DNA of 64,000 bases from Rhizobium phaseoli. Lineage in GTDB: Bacteria > Pseudomonadota > Alphaproteobacteria > Rhizobiales > Rhizobiaceae. Both the position numbers and the translations under genes were made by a program. Under the pieces are notes generated by a model. That model was not told the DNA's origin and ran no database searches. It saw only the letters and a program-made list of their open reading frames with translations. The stretch lies in assembly GCF_010668805.1 (NCBI RefSeq), contig NZ_WUFT01000015.1, positions 1-64,000 of the forward strand, written 5' to 3'. How positions within the stretch are numbered: position 1 is the first letter of the stretch; every line of letters begins with the position of its first letter. Shown here piece after piece: positions 49,410-57,240 of this stretch.

Positions 49410-49871
49410 ATGTTTCTGGAAGACGAGTTTGCCATCGGGCGCATGCGCATGCGCCGGATCTCCGTTTCATTTCTGGTCGCCATCATCGCCTTTGTTGCCT
49501 GCGTTGCCGCAACACTTGGTCTTGCCTCCGCCGAAACGCAGCAGACATCCAGCCAGCTCGCAGCGCTTGTCCAACCGGACGACGTCAACAGCCGTTCGCT
49601 GCTCTTTCCGTCGAAGGAGCCAGGCTCCTCGCCACAGCTGAAGACCGACATCGCAATCGATCTCTCCGGGCCGATCGCCGAGGCCGCCACCATGATCGCG
49701 CACAAGTCCTCGACCGCGAACCTGCCGCAGACAGCGATACACGCCGACGAGCAGATCACGCAGGGGTTCACTATGCTGCTCCTGGCGCTGATGGCGGCAA
49801 GCGGGCTGGCAGTCTGGCGTCGTCGCCTCAAGGGCATCGTCATGATCGGAGCCAAGCGCGATGGTCGCTAG
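49410..49871 (+). CDS. Unknown small membrane protein with N-terminal signal
   Basis: 153 residues; a methionine at 49443 (MRMRRISVSFL) may be the true start. An N-terminal hydrophobic segment (SFLVAIIAFVACVAATLGLASA) looks like a signal anchor. A Ser/Thr-rich periplasmic part follows. A second helix near the C-terminus (MLLLALMAASGLAVW) is followed by basic residues, giving a double-anchored topology. It overlaps the next gene by 11 bases, so both are probably made together. No family recognised. It starts inside the decayed region upstream. Confidence 0.55.
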   Translation: MFLEDEFAIGRMRMRRISVSFLVAIIAFVACVAATLGLASAETQQTSSQLAALVQPDDVNSRSLLFPSKEPGSSPQLKTDIAIDLSGPIAEAATMIAHKSSTANLPQTAIHADEQITQGFTMLLLALMAASGLAVWRRRLKGIVMIGAKRDGR

Positions 49872-50175
49872 ATCAGCTACAGTTGACAATGAGGGAGCGG
49901 CCGAATTCGAGCCGCTTCCGACCTATCTGGAACTCGCGCTGGCCGCCGCCACGGCCCACGACATGCCGAAGAGGCGGCAAAGGAAAGGTTTTTTCCTCTG
50001 GCGCCTTTCTTCGACCGAACGGGCGATCGCCTTTGCCATTGCCGGTCTTGTCGTTTACGGCATCGCGCTGATTGGCGATGGTTTCCTGCTGAAGGCGAGG
50101 GCCGAACTGATCGACATCAAGGCGACCGGCTCCGTTCAACCGGTAAACACAAAGCCGTTATTGCAGGTCGAATAA
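49861..50175 (+). CDS. Unknown small membrane protein
   Basis: 104 residues with one helix (about 54-72, RAIAFAIAGLVVYGIALIGDGF) after a cytoplasmic Arg/Lys-rich stretch (MPKRRQRKG). The tail (DIKATGSVQP) ends in the periplasm. The start overlaps the previous gene by 11 bases. No homology recognised; the overlap and shared topology suggest the two form a membrane complex. Confidence 0.55.
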   Translation: MVARSATVDNEGAAEFEPLPTYLELALAAATAHDMPKRRQRKGFFLWRLSSTERAIAFAIAGLVVYGIALIGDGFLLKARAELIDIKATGSVQPVNTKPLLQVE

Positions 50176-50235
50176 GGGTTGAAGCTCCCCCTGCCCGCTC
50201 CACGTTCGGACTGGAGAGACGACCGGGGAAGCAAG

Positions 50236-51378
50236 ATGAAGAGACTGTCCGTCTTCCATTTCGTAGCAGTGCTGTTCCTGTTCGGCGCTGTGTCCGCCGA
50301 TGCGGCCGATACCGTCAATACGCAAGGCCCCGCAGTTCGTGTCGAAAAGCTCGCCGACGGCCTCGATCATCCCTGGGCGGTCGAGGTATTGCCCGATAGC
50401 GCCTATCTCGTCACCGAGCGGCCCGGCCGCATGCGCATCATCCGCGACGGCAAGATCTCCGATCCGATCGGCGGCGTACCCAAAGTCAGTGCCCGCGGCC
50501 AGGGCGGCCTGATGGACGTGGCGCTCGCTCCGGACTTTGCGACATCCAGAAAGATCTATTTCACCGCCTCCATCGCCAATGCTCAGGGCTCCGGCACAGA
50601 AGCCTTCAGCGCCATGCTTTCCGCTGACGAGAAGAAACTGAGCGCCGTGACACCTGTTTTCACCATGCGGCGCTTCACCTCCGGCAATATCCAGTACGGC
50701 TCACGCATTGCCATTGCCCATGATGGTTCGCTGTTCATCAGCATCGGCGACCGTGGCGACCGCGACCGCTCACAGGACTGGCAGGATGACGCCGGCGCGA
50801 TCATCCACATCAATGCCGATGGCAGCATCCCGGCCGACAATCCGTTCAAGGACGGCGGCCAGGCGCTGCCGGAAATCTGGTCGAAAGGCCACCGCAACCC
50901 CCAGGGTATCGCCTTCGATAACAAGGATGGCAAGCTCTATACCGTCGAACACGGCGCGCGCGGCGGCGACGAAATCAACCAGCCCGAGGCAGGCAAGAAC
51001 TACGGCTGGCCGATCATCACCTATGGCCGCGACTATTCAGGTGTGGAAATCGGCGAAGGCACCGCGAGGAAAGGGCTGGAACAACCGCTGCATTACTGGG
51101 ATCCTTCGATTGCCCCTGGTGCGCTCACCATCTATCGCGGCGCCATGTTCCCGGAATGGGACGGCAATTTCCTCGTCGCGGCGCTGAAGTTCCAGTTGCT
51201 CTCGCGCATGCAGCGCGACGAAAGCGGCGCCTTCGTCGCCGAGGAGCGCCTGTTCGAGGGTGAATACGGCCGGATCCGCGATGTCGTCGTCGCACCCGAC
51301 GGCGCGCTGCTGATGGTGACCGACGAGGACAACGGGTCGCTGCTCAGGGTTTCGCGCGCTGAGGCCACCAACGGCTGA
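50236..51378 (+). CDS. PQQ-dependent sugar dehydrogenase-like (YliI/Asd type), periplasmic
   Basis: 380 residues from the ATG at 50236, with GGGGAAG upstream. A signal peptide MKRLSVFHFVAVLFLFGAVSADA leads to a six-bladed propeller of the soluble aldose sugar dehydrogenase family. Visible motifs are LDHPWAVEVLPD, RGQGGLMDVALAPDF, GDRGDRDRSQDWQDDAG, KGHRNPQGIAFD and EHGARGGDEINQPEAGKNYGWP. Relatives use PQQ to oxidise aldoses; the window carries no PQQ synthesis genes. It converges on the DUF3052 gene. Confidence 0.92.
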   Translation: MKRLSVFHFVAVLFLFGAVSADAADTVNTQGPAVRVEKLADGLDHPWAVEVLPDSAYLVTERPGRMRIIRDGKISDPIGGVPKVSARGQGGLMDVALAPDFATSRKIYFTASIANAQGSGTEAFSAMLSADEKKLSAVTPVFTMRRFTSGNIQYGSRIAIAHDGSLFISIGDRGDRDRSQDWQDDAGAIIHINADGSIPADNPFKDGGQALPEIWSKGHRNPQGIAFDNKDGKLYTVEHGARGGDEINQPEAGKNYGWPIITYGRDYSGVEIGEGTARKGLEQPLHYWDPSIAPGALTIYRGAMFPEWDGNFLVAALKFQLLSRMQRDESGAFVAEERLFEGEYGRIRDVVVAPDGALLMVTDEDNGSLLRVSRAEATNG

Positions 51379-51382
51379 AGGA

Positions 51383-51856
51383 TCACAACGCGCCACGCAA
51401 CGCCTTGCGGAGGACGAATTTCAGTCCGGACCAGGTCTCATCGACGGCGCAGACCTTGACGTCGACAAGGCCGGTCGGAAGAAGGACCTCTCGTAGCACA
51501 TCCTCGGTGACATCCGTCGGCACCCGCGAACTCTTCTTTGGCCAGGAAATCCAGAGGATGCCATCGGGTCTCAGAACACGAAAAAGCGCGGACGCGAGAG
51601 ACTCCAACGTAGCTCGCTCGGTCGTAAACAGATGCACATAGTCAAACGCCCGCCGAGGCGTTTCGGGAAGCACAAGGGCGACCGAGGCAAAGCCGTCGAA
51701 GCCACAGATCTCGCCAATCGTTTCGGGAACGCCGAGAAGAGCAGCCGCCTGCCCGCGCGCGAGGCCGAGCTTCTTGGTGAGCGGCGTGCCAGAATAGCCT
51801 GCCGTCCCGGGCATCGCCGCCATGTCGCCGGCCAGCCGGCCTTCTTCGCGTTGCAT
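51383..51856 (-). CDS. DUF3052 family protein (methyltransferase-like fold)
   Basis: 157 residues. TPLTKKLGLARGQAAALLG near the N-terminus and LFTTERATLESLASALFRVLRPDGILWISWPKK are hallmarks of DUF3052, which resembles the second half of a SAM methyltransferase fold but lacks an obvious SAM-binding loop. I choose the ATG at 51854-51856 (MQREEGRLAGD), with AGGTG just upstream; one 11 codons later is possible. Convergent to the sugar dehydrogenase, four bases apart. Function unknown. Confidence 0.82.
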   Translation of the reverse strand: MQREEGRLAGDMAAMPGTAGYSGTPLTKKLGLARGQAAALLGVPETIGEICGFDGFASVALVLPETPRRAFDYVHLFTTERATLESLASALFRVLRPDGILWISWPKKSSRVPTDVTEDVLREVLLPTGLVDVKVCAVDETWSGLKFVLRKALRGAL

Positions 51857-51955
51857 GCTGTCACCTACGCCAACCGGCAATATAGTCTTCACCCTTGCCG
51901 AACGGAACCGCAACTGCTAACCGCTGGACCACATCCCTTCCCCATCGAGGACGAC

Positions 51956-52846
51956 ATGACGCGCGCTCAGGCGAACCTTCTCCTATTGTTTGCAGCCGCC
52001 ATCTGGGGCGGCGGCTTCGTCGCGCAATCGACGGCGATGAAGGCGATCGGCCCCTTCTGGTTCATTGCCCTGCGTTTCACCGTCGCCACGCTGGCCGTGC
52101 TGCCCTTCGTCGTTTTCGAAGCGCGCAACGCCAAGGTGAAGACAAGCGCACGCCATGCGAAACTCTATATTCTGACCGGCCTTGCCCTTTTCGGCGGCGC
52201 AGCCACGCAGCAAATCGGGCTGCAGACGACGAGTGTGACGAATTCGAGCTTCATCACCGGCCTCTATGTCGTCTTCGTCCCGCTGATCGCCGTGTTCTTC
52301 CTGCGTCGTGCCCCGCACTGGATCATCTGGCCGGGCGCGCTGATGGCTGTCACCGGTATCTATCTCCTGTCCGGCGGTCACCTCTCGGCCCTTTCATCAG
52401 GCGATCTCCTGACGGTCGTCTGCGCCGTCTTCTGGGCAATCCAGATCACCCTTGCCGGCACGACTGTTTCTGCAACCGGACGGCCGCTCGCGCTCTCGGC
52501 CACGCAATTCGCCGTCACCGCAGTCTGCGCGCTTGCCATTGCCGCAATCGTCGAACCGATCAGCCTCTCTGCGATACGGGCCGCAGCACCTGAGATCGTC
52601 TATGTCGGCATCTTCTCCTCGGGCCTGGCCTTCGTGCTGCAGGTGATCGCCCAACGTTACACCACACCCTCGCAGGCAGCGATCTTCCTCTCCTCTGAAG
52701 CGCTCTTCGGCGCCTCGCTCGCAGCCCTGCTGCTGGGCGAGACGATGCCGGTGACCGGCTATGCAGGTTGCGCTCTGATGTTTATCGCTATGCTTGTGGT
52801 CGAACTCGTGCCGGGATTTGCCCGGCGACGCCTGCCAGCCGCCTGA
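51956..52846 (+). CDS. EamA/DMT family transporter
   Basis: 296 residues, ten predicted helices in two EamA repeats: LLLLFAAAIWGGGFVAQSTA begins the first and LLTVVCAVFWAIQITLAGTT the second. The end of the repeat (SSEALFGASLAALLLGETM) is typical of the drug/metabolite exporter superfamily. GAGGACGAC precedes the ATG. Substrate unknown; RhtA-like amino acid export is one possibility. It stands alone, with a long gap behind it. Confidence 0.92.
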   Translation: MTRAQANLLLLFAAAIWGGGFVAQSTAMKAIGPFWFIALRFTVATLAVLPFVVFEARNAKVKTSARHAKLYILTGLALFGGAATQQIGLQTTSVTNSSFITGLYVVFVPLIAVFFLRRAPHWIIWPGALMAVTGIYLLSGGHLSALSSGDLLTVVCAVFWAIQITLAGTTVSATGRPLALSATQFAVTAVCALAIAAIVEPISLSAIRAAAPEIVYVGIFSSGLAFVLQVIAQRYTTPSQAAIFLSSEALFGASLAALLLGETMPVTGYAGCALMFIAMLVVELVPGFARRRLPAA

Positions 52847-53332
52847 ACACGCGTCCAAATACGGGTGAGTCACGCCTCGACGAAAAATTTGTCGGATACG
52901 CCAAGACGCGTTCACGTTGCATTATTGGGAAAATCTGCTCCGAACTTATATTGCAGACGATATAAAACGTTAATCATTCGCCTATCTTCGAAGAAAATTT
53001 TGCGTTTTTGCGCAAATTGGATATTCGCCGGGGGGTGCCCCGCACCGCACGCTAAAAACTTTTGCTTGCCAAAATCCTTTAAACGCAGCACTCTCAGCGT
53101 GTTCGGGCATTTTGCGAGCATGGGAAGTCCTTAAGTATTTGCGCGCCGGGAACGCTAATATCCCGGTCAGCCGGTTCCGAAAATGGCGGGCGAAGTCCTG
53201 CCTGGAGCAGGCCGAGGTAGAGGGGACCTTTTTCTCACATTTCAAGAATTGCCTGCCTACACCTCCCGCAAGGAGGCAATGCTATGATGCTGCCCGTGTG
53301 GATGGCGGGCGGAGAGAAAAGGGACCTTACGC
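52847..53332. other. Intergenic region and cold shock gene leader
   Basis: 486 bases with no convincing gene. AT-rich around 52900-53080, then GC-rich. Its last 100 bases include a hairpin and a possible leader reading frame (see 53248-53280). The promoter of the cold shock gene should be here. Confidence 0.5.
53248..53280 (+). promoter_or_regulatory. Hairpin sequestering an AAGGAGG in the cold shock leader
   Basis: ATTGCCT (53248-53254) pairs with AGGCAAT (53274-53280); alternatively CCTCC (53262-53266) pairs with GGAGG (53272-53276). Both hide an optimal ribosome site AAGGAGG that precedes an ATG at 53284, whose out-of-frame reading extends into the csp gene. The csp ATG at 53333 has its own GGGA site. 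An RNA thermosensor is conceivable. Confidence 0.4.
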
Positions 53333-53548
53333 ATGGCAGAGACTGGCACTGTAAAATTCTTCAATACCGACAAAGGCTTCGGCTTCATCAAGCCGGACCG
53401 GGGCGGCGCCGATATCTTCGTTCACATTTCTGCCGTTCAAGCCTCTGGGCTGGCCGGCCTGACGGAAAACCAGAAGGTAAGCTTCGACACGGAGCCGGAT
53501 CGCCGCGGGAAGGGGCCTAAGGCCGTCAATCTGCAGGTTTCGGGCTGA
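53333..53548 (+). CDS. Cold shock domain protein
   Basis: 71 residues, the CspA size. Single-strand nucleic acid binding OB fold: RNP1 in GTVKFFNTDKGFGFIKP and RNP2 in ADIFVHISAVQ, followed by LTENQKVSFDTE. The last part is slightly longer and more basic (PDRRGKGPKAVNLQVSG), as in rhizobial Csps. It acts as an RNA chaperone that melts structure and antiterminates. The leader of 70 or more bases with a hairpin fits post-transcriptional control. A terminator follows at 53583. Confidence 0.95.
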   Translation: MAETGTVKFFNTDKGFGFIKPDRGGADIFVHISAVQASGLAGLTENQKVSFDTEPDRRGKGPKAVNLQVSG

Positions 53549-53582
53549 ACCTCTGAACAAAGCTGTCGAATTCGAGTTGAAG

Positions 53583-53604
53583 CCCGGCAGCAATGCCGGG
53601 TTTT
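53583..53604 (+). terminator. Terminator of the cold shock gene
   Basis: CCCGGCA-GCAA-TGCCGGG followed by TTTT, about 35 bases past the csp stop. Confidence 0.85.
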
Positions 53605-53696
53605 GTCGTTCAGCCTTCGTTCAGCCACCAATCTATACGACTGCCATCATCGAGAAAGGAACCGGCGTTCGGTTCCCGGGATTAGGACCTACGCTG

Positions 53697-54158
53697 ATGA
53701 ACAGGCTCGCAAAAACTCTTCTGCTGACGGCAACGGCTGCTGCGCTTACCCTCTCCGCCATTGGCGATGCATCGGCCGGCGACCGTCATTGGCACCATCA
53801 CAACGGCAACGATGCGCTCGTCGGCGGCGCCGTTGGTCTCGCCACCGGCCTGATCGTCGGCTCGGCCATCGCCAATGCCAATAACGGTCCTGCATACGAA
53901 GAGCGCCGCTACATCGACCCGGCCTACGAGCCGGATTATTACGAGCCCGCTCCGGTCTATCGCGCCCCGCGTCGCGTCTATGTCGAGCAGCCGCAATATG
54001 TCGAGCAGCCGCGATACTATGCGCCGGTCCGCACGGCGGTGGAGCCCTGGTCGCCGCAGTGGGAGCGTTACTGCTCTTACCGCTACCGCTCTTTCGATCC
54101 GCGTAGCGGCACCTATATCGGCAATGACGGCCGCAGCCATTTCTGCACCGCCGGCTGA
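53697..54158 (+). CDS. BA14K family protein
   Basis: 153 residues. A signal peptide (MNRLAKTLLLTATAAALTLS...SAG) is followed by a His-rich segment, a Gly/Ala helix (ALVGGAVGLATGLIVGSAI), a Tyr/Pro-rich middle with short repeats (VEQPQYVEQPRY), and the C-terminal BA14K signature WSPQWERYCSYRYRSFDPRSGTYIGNDGRSHFC. Relatives are periplasmic or surface proteins (lectin-like, first described in Brucella). No clear ribosome site. It stands alone with its own repeat downstream. Confidence 0.9.
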   Translation: MNRLAKTLLLTATAAALTLSAIGDASAGDRHWHHHNGNDALVGGAVGLATGLIVGSAIANANNGPAYEERRYIDPAYEPDYYEPAPVYRAPRRVYVEQPQYVEQPRYYAPVRTAVEPWSPQWERYCSYRYRSFDPRSGTYIGNDGRSHFCTAG

Positions 54159-54163
54159 CCTCT

Positions 54164-54207
54164 CTAAAGCACGTCGCTTCAAACTTGATTCACCCGACGC
54201 GCTTTAG
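54164..54207. repeat. Half-size family B palindrome
   Basis: CTAAAGCACGTCGC / GACGCGCTTTAG around a short loop, followed by CTCCTTGTTTTTATT. It corresponds to the second palindrome of the full family B elements. Confidence 0.7.
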
Positions 54208-54286
54208 CTCCTTGTTTTTATTATCGCCGATGCTACGCGCCGCTTCGAGCGGCGCTTTCTTTTGTCGATTCGTCAGCCGATTCTGC

Positions 54287-55132
54287 TCAAAGGATATCGG
54301 CATCGGGTTCGAAATCGGTCGAGACGCTGACCGCTCGCCATTCCCGATCAGCGTCGATACGCGCTGCATCCGCTTTCTCGACATTGCGGACAGCATCGCT
54401 GCCAAGCAGCAGCCGGAGGGGCGGTGCATCGAGGCCGGCGATATGGATGACCACCGCAGCCGCTTTGGCAGGATCTCCGGGCTGGCGACCATTATACTCG
54501 CGTTGGAAGCGCACGGTAGCGCCGACCGTCTCCGCATAGTCCTGCCGCCCTTCGGCCAGCACCGTCGAGGCCCCGGCGAAATCGGTTCTGAAGCCGCCGG
54601 GCTCGATCACCGTCACCCTGATGCCGAATGGCGCGACCTCTTTCGCCAACACCTCGGAAAAGCCCTCGACACCGAATTTCGCCGCCGAATAGGCGCCGCG
54701 CCCGGCAGGACCGATACGGCCGCCGACGGATGAGAACTGGATGATATGCCCTGCCTCCTGTTTGCGCATCAGGGCGATGACCGCCTTGGTCATGATGATC
54801 GTGCCGAACAGATTGGCCTCGATCTGCGCTCGGAAATCGGCAAGACTGGTATCTTCGATCGAAGAGACATTGCCGTAACCGGCATTGTTGACAAGCACGT
54901 CGATGCGCCCGAACCGCTTCACACCGGCCTCGACCGCTGCCGCTGCCGCCGTCTCGTCGGTCACGTTGAGCGCGACCGTCAGCACCTGGCCGCCATACCG
55001 CTCTGACAGATCGGCAAGTTGGACCGGATCGCGCGCCGTCGCCACCAGATTGTCGCCGGAGGCTAAAACCGCCTCCGCCATCGCTCGACCGAGACCGCGC
55101 GAACTTCCTGTAATCAACCAGACCCTGGACAT
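54287..55132 (-). CDS. Short-chain dehydrogenase/reductase
   Basis: 281 residues. A classical SDR: nucleotide-binding TGSSRGLGRAMAE, NNAGYG, and the active site S-x12-YSAAK (FSSVGGRIGPAGRGAYSAAKFG). The segment after it (RVTVIEPGGFRTDFAG) contacts the cofactor. Substrate unknown. The ATG is 100 bases from the divergent hxlR gene, whose product probably controls it through the dyad at 55215. Confidence 0.93.
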   Translation of the reverse strand: MSRVWLITGSSRGLGRAMAEAVLASGDNLVATARDPVQLADLSERYGGQVLTVALNVTDETAAAAAVEAGVKRFGRIDVLVNNAGYGNVSSIEDTSLADFRAQIEANLFGTIIMTKAVIALMRKQEAGHIIQFSSVGGRIGPAGRGAYSAAKFGVEGFSEVLAKEVAPFGIRVTVIEPGGFRTDFAGASTVLAEGRQDYAETVGATVRFQREYNGRQPGDPAKAAAVVIHIAGLDAPPLRLLLGSDAVRNVEKADAARIDADREWRAVSVSTDFEPDADIL

Positions 55133-55214
55133 CGGAAACCTTTCCTTCTTGGTTCCCGGCTCATGTATGGTCTATTGTATCCGATCGAAAGAAGGTACCC
55201 CGGCGATCTATACA

Positions 55215-55226
55215 TACCTTGAGGTA
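55215..55226. promoter_or_regulatory. Dyad TACCT-TG-AGGTA, candidate HxlR operator
   Basis: A 12-base inverted repeat between the SDR and hxlR starts, seven bases before the proposed TTG start. It overlaps the ribosome-site GAGG of hxlR. Autoregulation is likely but untested. Confidence 0.4.
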
Positions 55227-55232
55227 ACTGAC

Positions 55233-55625
55233 TTGCCCAGCGACATGTTCGATTTCTGCAGCAGCATGACGGACGAACAGGATGGGCGCGCCCGCGAACT
55301 GATCGAGCGGGCGGCGTCGAAATGGCCGCTACGCATTTTGCACGTGCTATCCGATGCGGGCGCACCCCTGCGCTTCTCGCGCCTCATGGAAAGGGTCGAG
55401 GGCATCAGCCAGAAGGTGCTGACGCAGACGCTGCGCACCCTCGAAAGAGATGGCCTCATCATCCGCACGCTCTATCCGCAAGTTCCGCCGCGCGTTGAAT
55501 ATGAGTTGACGCCGCTCGGACGCGACCTTCTCATACAGGTCGCCGCCCTCTGGCGTTGGATCGTTGAGCATCTGGGCGATTTCGACGCGCGCAAAGCCGT
55601 GAAGCTAAATGCTGCCGATGATTAA
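55233..55625 (+). CDS. HxlR family transcriptional regulator
   Basis: 130 residues from a TTG at 55233 with GAGGTAA upstream; the ATG at 55245 is the alternative but lacks a ribosome site. A winged helix of the DUF24/HxlR type: ASKWPLRILHVLSDAGAPLRFSRLMERVEGISQKVLTQTLRTLERDGLI then the wing VPPRVEYELTPLGRDLL. The N-terminal cysteine of FDFCSSM would fit a thiol-based sensor. Divergent from the SDR gene. Its TAA stop is the first three bases of the palindromic repeat behind it. Confidence 0.9.
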   Translation: MPSDMFDFCSSMTDEQDGRARELIERAASKWPLRILHVLSDAGAPLRFSRLMERVEGISQKVLTQTLRTLERDGLIIRTLYPQVPPRVEYELTPLGRDLLIQVAALWRWIVEHLGDFDARKAVKLNAADD

Positions 55626-55729
55626 AGCATGTCGCGCAAAAGTGTGCCGCGGTTTTGCGGCAACGACGTGCGCAAAAACAAAGACCTAAAGCGCAAAGAG
55701 CGAATCTGAAAGACCGCGAGGCGCTTTAG
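55623..55729. repeat. RIME-like palindromic repeat, family B, copy 2
   Basis: 107 bases lying exactly between two convergent genes. Its left end TAAAGCATG gives the hxlR stop and its right end (GCGCTTTA, minus strand TAAAGCGC) gives the stop of the histidine kinase gene. Confidence 0.9.
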
Positions 55730-57102
55730 GCGGGAATGCGGATCGTTGCCCTCAGTCCGCCGAGCGGGCTGTCGGCGAGGGTGACATTACCGCCGTGGCT
55801 GCGGGCGATGTCGCGGGCGATTGCAAGGCCAAGGCCGGTGCCCGACGCATCGAGGTTACGCGCCGCGTCCAGTCGGAAGAACGGCTTGAACACGTCCTCG
55901 CGGTTCTTTTCCGGAATACCCGGTCCATCATCGTCGAAGATGACGGTCAGCCATTTGGCATTGTGCTTGGCTTCGATATCGAGCCTGCCGGCATAACGGC
56001 GCGCATTCGAGGCTAGGTTGGTGACGAGACGCATGAAAGCGTTCGGCCTGACGGATATGTCGTCATCGCCTTCGATGGAATAGCTGAATGTCTTGCCGTG
56101 CAGAGCGAAATCGGATTCCAGCTTTGCGAAGATCTCGCTGAGTTTCAGCTCGCCGACATCCTCTTCGACCTCACCGCGTGCGAAGGCCGTATAGGCCTCC
56201 AGCATGGCCTGCATATCGTTGACGTCGTCGTTCAGCCCATGCAGGTCGGGATTGTCGCCAGCGAGCGCCAGCTGCAGTTTGAAGCGGGTGAGGATGGTGC
56301 GCAGATCATGGCTGACGCCGGAGAGCATAGCGGTCCGCTGCTCGATCTGCCGTTCGATTCGCTCGCGCATCAGGATGAAGGCAAGGCCGGCGCGCCTGAC
56401 CTCGTCGGCACCGCGCGGATAGAAATCATCGGGCTTCTGCCCCTTGCCGAAGCTTTCGGCCGCCCGCGCCAAGGTCAGGATCGGCCGGATCTGCCCGCGC
56501 AGGAAGAGGATCGAGATGCCGATCAGCACCAGCGAGGTGCCGACCATCCAGACGATGAAGATATGCGTGTTCGAGGCATAGGTCTGGCTGCGCTTGGTCA
56601 GCACCCTGAGGATCTTGTTGTCTAGCTTGATGCGGATCTCGACGAGGTTCGAGTTGCCGACCGTGTCGATCCAGAAAGGCCGATGGATCTCGTCGGTGAT
56701 CTCGTCGCTGAGGATTCCGTCGAGGATCGAGAAGAACGGCTTGACGCGCGGCGGCGGCAGGTCGCCGTCCGGCTCGATCGAGATCTGCAGGCTGAGTTGA
56801 TCGCGGGCGATGCGGATGATCTCGTTATAGTCCGAATTCTGCGGGTAGGTCTCGATGATCTCGATGATCGCGGCGATGTCGCGGGTGACGGCAAGCGACA
56901 GTCGCTCCGTCACCATCTGCCAGTGGCGCTCCATGAAAACGGCGGCGACGACGGATTGCAGCAGCACCATCGGAATGATGATGATCAGCAGCGAGCGGGC
57001 GTAAAGCCCGGTCGGCAGCCGCCGGCGCAGCCAGCGGACGATCGAGCGCCAGCCCGGCTCAGAAGTGCGGTCTTCGCGCCGCAAGCTGTCGATCGTCACC
57101 AT
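55726..57102 (-). CDS. Sensor histidine kinase (EnvZ-like)
   Basis: 458 residues. Two membrane helices (about 33-57 and 180-200) flank a periplasmic domain with PQNSDYNEIIRIARDQLSL. A HAMP domain follows (RPILTLARAAESFGKG). The phosphoacceptor is in LSGVSHDLRTILTRFKLQ, and the ATPase boxes are NLASNARRYAG, FDDDGPGIPEKN and GTGLGLAIARDI. It lies downstream of the OmpR-type regulator gene, on the same strand, separated by a palindromic repeat. It is probably the partner kinase of that regulator. Signal unknown. Confidence 0.93.
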   Translation of the reverse strand: MVTIDSLRREDRTSEPGWRSIVRWLRRRLPTGLYARSLLIIIIPMVLLQSVVAAVFMERHWQMVTERLSLAVTRDIAAIIEIIETYPQNSDYNEIIRIARDQLSLQISIEPDGDLPPPRVKPFFSILDGILSDEITDEIHRPFWIDTVGNSNLVEIRIKLDNKILRVLTKRSQTYASNTHIFIVWMVGTSLVLIGISILFLRGQIRPILTLARAAESFGKGQKPDDFYPRGADEVRRAGLAFILMRERIERQIEQRTAMLSGVSHDLRTILTRFKLQLALAGDNPDLHGLNDDVNDMQAMLEAYTAFARGEVEEDVGELKLSEIFAKLESDFALHGKTFSYSIEGDDDISVRPNAFMRLVTNLASNARRYAGRLDIEAKHNAKWLTVIFDDDGPGIPEKNREDVFKPFFRLDAARNLDASGTGLGLAIARDIARSHGGNVTLADSPLGGLRATIRIPA

Positions 57103-57132
57103 CAGCGCCGGTCCTGGCCTCTATCCTCAGAT

Positions 57133-57240
57133 CTAAAGCACGTCGCGATCTTTCAGATTCGCTCCTTGCGCTTTAGCTCTTTATTTTCTCGCATGTCGTT
57201 GCCGCAAAACCGCTGCACACTTTTGCGCGACATGCTTTTA
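57133..57240. repeat. RIME-like palindromic repeat, family B, copy 3
   Basis: Inverse orientation relative to copies 1 and 2. It lies between the response regulator and kinase genes and supplies the regulator's stop codon (TAA in TAAAAGCATG, minus strand). Confidence 0.9.

Noticed and set aside
53284..53520. 79-codon frame overlapping the cold shock gene
   Set aside because: Strong ribosome site, but the product is Arg-rich, low in hydrophobic residues and lies out of frame across csp; I treat it as a leader feature rather than a gene.
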